Shown here: piece after piece, positions 13,779 to 15,630 of the stretch
Layout of the letters: each line of letters starts with the position of its first letter
Position numbering within the stretch: position 1 is the stretch's first letter
Source of the DNA: Candidatus Ectomicrobium neotermitis
Lineage (GTDB): Bacteria; Elusimicrobiota; Endomicrobiia; Endomicrobiales; Endomicrobiaceae
Length of the DNA: 15,630 nucleotides
Direction: 5' to 3'
Assembly: GCA_031283745.1 (NCBI GenBank)
Contig: JAITBH010000109.1
Coordinates: 1-15,630 of the forward strand
Notes under the pieces: model-generated
The model's database searches: none
What the model saw: the letters and a program-made list of their open reading frames with translations, nothing else
What the model was told of the DNA's origin: nothing
Program-made: the position numbers and the translations under genes

Positions 13779-15548
13779 TCACACACTCGTCGGAGAATTG
13801 TCCTCGGCGGCTTTAAGTTTTTCTTCTTTAAGCCTCTGAGCTTTTAGATCGCTTAGCACGAGTTCAGCCAACCCCTTCGACACTTCCTCCTCCTCAAAAG
13901 CGATGTCAGCTACCCCAGCCTGATGTAAATAATCTTTAGTGTTTAGAAAACGAGACCGTGCCAAAATCCTGATATTAGGGTTCATCAAAGATGCAGCTGA
14001 AGCAGTTGCCAATGTGACCTCCAAAATCGGCACCGTGATGATCATATAAGACGCTTTGTCTACCCCAGCGGCTCTCAAAACCTCTTTGGTTGCGGAGTTT
14101 CCATAAACTGCCGAGAATGATTTTTTTGCAAGCGAAATAACAGTGTCGATATTCATCTCAATGATTGTGGGTTTAAGCCCATTGTTTATCAAAGCCTCAA
14201 CAACTTTCTGCCCCGTCGGACCATACCCCACAACTATTGCAGACTTTTCATCGCCCCTCTCAAGAGTCGTCCCAAGCCCGTCTTTCTTAGCACCAATTTT
14301 TTTACTGTTTTTCTTTTCTGCAAAAAAATACAAAGCCTTCCAGAGTTTTTCTTTGGTCCTAAAATAATTGTTAATTTTTGGAATTTGTCGAAAGAGCGTT
14401 GGGTTTAGAGTTATGGAGACGATAGCTGCAATGACGATAGTGTTATAGACAGCCTCGCTTGCTAACCCCAGCCTTTTTGCTTCTTGAGCGAGGATAAAAG
14501 AGAACTCCCCAACTTGTGCTAGCCCCGCAGCCACTGTGAGCGAGGTTCTTGGTGAATATCCGAGCAAGGTTACGACGACAAAAGCTGTGAGAGGTTTAAT
14601 GATCAGCACAATCCCGACGCACACCGCAATTAAAAGGGGAAACTCAAACAAAAATTTTGGGTTTACTAACATACCGACTGAGAGGAAAAATATGACGGCA
14701 AAAGCGTCTTTTAGCGGAAGCAAATCTGCCCCGGCTTGATGGCTCATTTTTGTCCGCCCCACAACCATTCCGCCCAAGAAAGCGCCTAAAGCAAGCGATG
14801 CTTGAAAAATTAAAGCTGCTCCGACGGCAGTTGCAAATGCCATAACTAAAACCGCAATGGTAAAAAGTTCACTTGAACGGGTTTTGACTATTCGAGAAAG
14901 TATCCACGGAACCAATCTCCCTCCAATTTCTACGACGATAATCCACAAAGCCCCCAACCTCAAAACAGCAATGCCAATGGCTATCAGCAATTGCAAATTT
15001 TCATTGTTTTCTTGAGTGTTGATGATCAAAATGTCGCTAAGGCTGGGCAAAATAACCAAGATCAAAACAGTCAAAATATCCTCTACCACAAGCCAGCCCA
15101 CAGCAATGTTTCCCTGAATTGTCCCCAACACATCATTGTCGGTCAAAACCCTAATCAAGACCACTGTGCTAGCAACAGAAAGCCCCAAGCCTAAAATCAA
15201 GCTTGAGGAAAAAGTTAATCCCAGTTTAGTCCCGATGAAAACCCCAAAAAGTGTAGCAATGCAGCTTTGAATAATAGCACCGGGAATGGACACCCCTTTA
15301 ACTGAAAGCAAATCATTCAAGTCAAAATGCAGCCCCACTCCAAACATCAGCAAAATCACACCCGCTTCTGAAAGCTGAAAAGCAAGATCATAGTTGGCAA
15401 CAAATCCCGGTGTAAGAGGTCCAATGCAAAAGCCCGCAATCAAATACCCCACAATTGAAGAAAGCCCCAATTTTTGTGTTATGTATCCAAAAGTCAGTGC
15501 AAACACGAATCCTACTGCCAAAATCCCTAAGAGTTGATAGTGTTCCAT
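13779..15548 (-). CDS. YbaL/KefB-type monovalent cation:proton antiporter with RCK domain
   Basis: This is an inner-membrane CPA2-family transporter of 589 residues. The Na/H-exchanger domain (about 8-390) has a dozen or so hydrophobic segments, and its motifs closely follow E. coli YbaL: VGYLIAGFCIGPLTPGFVA (33-51), GVILLMFGVGLHF (63-75), SVASTVVLIR, GWLVVEDI (151-158, the family's acidic pair at Glu156-Asp157), KDAFAVIFFLSVGML (280-294) and GLAQVGEFSFILA (342-354). A cytosolic TrkA-N/RCK domain follows a linker: VVGYGPTGQKVVEAL (439-453) with acidic Glu464 at the end of the second strand, typical of NAD(H) binding. No separate TrkA-C domain is visible. It likely exchanges K+ or Na+ for H+ under control of nucleotide or redox state; the exact ion is unknown. 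The start is ATG 15548 with a weak AGGG site. It is monocistronic as far as visible. Confidence 0.88.
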   Translation of the reverse strand: MEHYQLLGILAVGFVFALTFGYITQKLGLSSIVGYLIAGFCIGPLTPGFVANYDLAFQLSEAGVILLMFGVGLHFDLNDLLSVKGVSIPGAIIQSCIATLFGVFIGTKLGLTFSSSLILGLGLSVASTVVLIRVLTDNDVLGTIQGNIAVGWLVVEDILTVLILVILPSLSDILIINTQENNENLQLLIAIGIAVLRLGALWIIVVEIGGRLVPWILSRIVKTRSSELFTIAVLVMAFATAVGAALIFQASLALGAFLGGMVVGRTKMSHQAGADLLPLKDAFAVIFFLSVGMLVNPKFLFEFPLLIAVCVGIVLIIKPLTAFVVVTLLGYSPRTSLTVAAGLAQVGEFSFILAQEAKRLGLASEAVYNTIVIAAIVSITLNPTLFRQIPKINNYFRTKEKLWKALYFFAEKKNSKKIGAKKDGLGTTLERGDEKSAIVVGYGPTGQKVVEALINNGLKPTIIEMNIDTVISLAKKSFSAVYGNSATKEVLRAAGVDKASYMIITVPILEVTLATASAASLMNPNIRILARSRFLNTKDYLHQAGVADIAFEEEEVSKGLAELVLSDLKAQRLKEEKLKAAEDNSPTSV

Positions 15549-15590
15549 TTTTCCCTGCCAAAAGTTGAATTTTTAAGCCTAAGTCGGGCG

Positions 15591-15599
15591 ATTATAGCA
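15591..15599 (-). promoter_or_regulatory. Extended -10 promoter of the antiporter gene
   Basis: The minus strand reads TGC-TATAAT at 15599-15591, a consensus extended -10. No good -35 is seen about 17 bases further upstream, as expected for the extended -10 class. The predicted start is near 15584, giving a leader of about 36 nt. Confidence 0.6.
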
Positions 15600-15630
15600 A
15601 AATTCTCCCCTTTGCCCGCCTTTAGATAAA

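Noticed and set aside
1..15630. CRISPR arrays, insertion sequences, prophage genes, tRNA or rRNA genes, riboswitches
   Set aside because: I saw no regularly spaced direct repeats, transposase motifs, terminal inverted repeats, cloverleaf genes or known aptamer cores. Genes fill nearly all the window.

Overview
This 15.6 kb window looks like an ordinary chromosomal stretch from a low-to-moderate-GC, Gram-negative (diderm), probably anaerobic and fermentative bacterium. The diderm reading rests on an exported OmpA-type peptidoglycan-binding protein and a secreted protein with LA_2272-type surface repeats. The fermentative reading rests on pyruvate,phosphate dikinase and phosphate acetyltransferase reading away from one shared control region. 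TGA is used as a normal stop codon (ends of ileS, lgt and comF), so the standard bacterial code applies. PPDK, DUF3467, LA_2272-type repeats and FlgD-Ig/OmpA proteins together would fit Elusimicrobiota (Endomicrobia-like) or a similar deep diderm lineage. That is a weak inference, because no rRNA or lineage marker is present.

Layout. (1) 1-2812, plus strand: the 3' end of ileS, then lspA, lgt and an RluA/RluD-family pseudouridine synthase. These overlap or nearly touch, which suggests one transcript pairing lipoprotein maturation (Lgt, LspA) with translation and rRNA modification. (2) 2813-9396, minus strand: a compact run transcribed leftward in the order pta, thrC, DUF3467 gene, cinA, Nudix hydrolase, BI-1/YccA-family membrane protein, engB (ysxC), LA_2272-repeat protein, comF-like phosphoribosyltransferase. 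All eight junctions are overlaps or gaps of at most 24 bp. Three are ATGA or TAATG overlaps and one is a 14-base overlap. A single extended -10 promoter is visible upstream of pta. The comF stop codon abuts the rluD stop codon with no spacer. (3) 9397-9593: divergent control region with a good sigma-70 promoter for ppdK and a perfect 14-bp palindrome in the predicted ppdK leader. (4) 9594-13685, plus strand: ppdK (with an unusual Lys-rich SPKK-like tail), a terminator-like hairpin, and an exported FlgD-Ig/OmpA protein. (5) 13686-13778: a strong bidirectional terminator. (6) 13779-15548, minus strand: a YbaL/KefB-type cation/proton antiporter with a C-terminal NAD-binding RCK domain and its own extended -10 promoter near the window edge.

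How the genes fit together. PPDK interconverts PEP, AMP and PPi with pyruvate, ATP and Pi. Pta turns acetyl-CoA into acetyl phosphate for substrate-level ATP synthesis, although no ackA is in the window. The pta-led operon otherwise mixes amino-acid synthesis, NAD/nucleotide housecleaning (CinA plus Nudix), ribosome assembly (EngB) and envelope genes.

I see no CRISPR array, transposon, prophage, tRNA or rRNA. I do not see convincing evidence of a wholly new multi-gene system. The most unusual points are the histone-like tail of PPDK, the palindrome at the ppdK/pta divergent promoter, the tightly coupled DUF3467-cinA-Nudix unit, and the surface-repeat gene embedded in a housekeeping operon. 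No gene-free stretch exceeds 300 bases.
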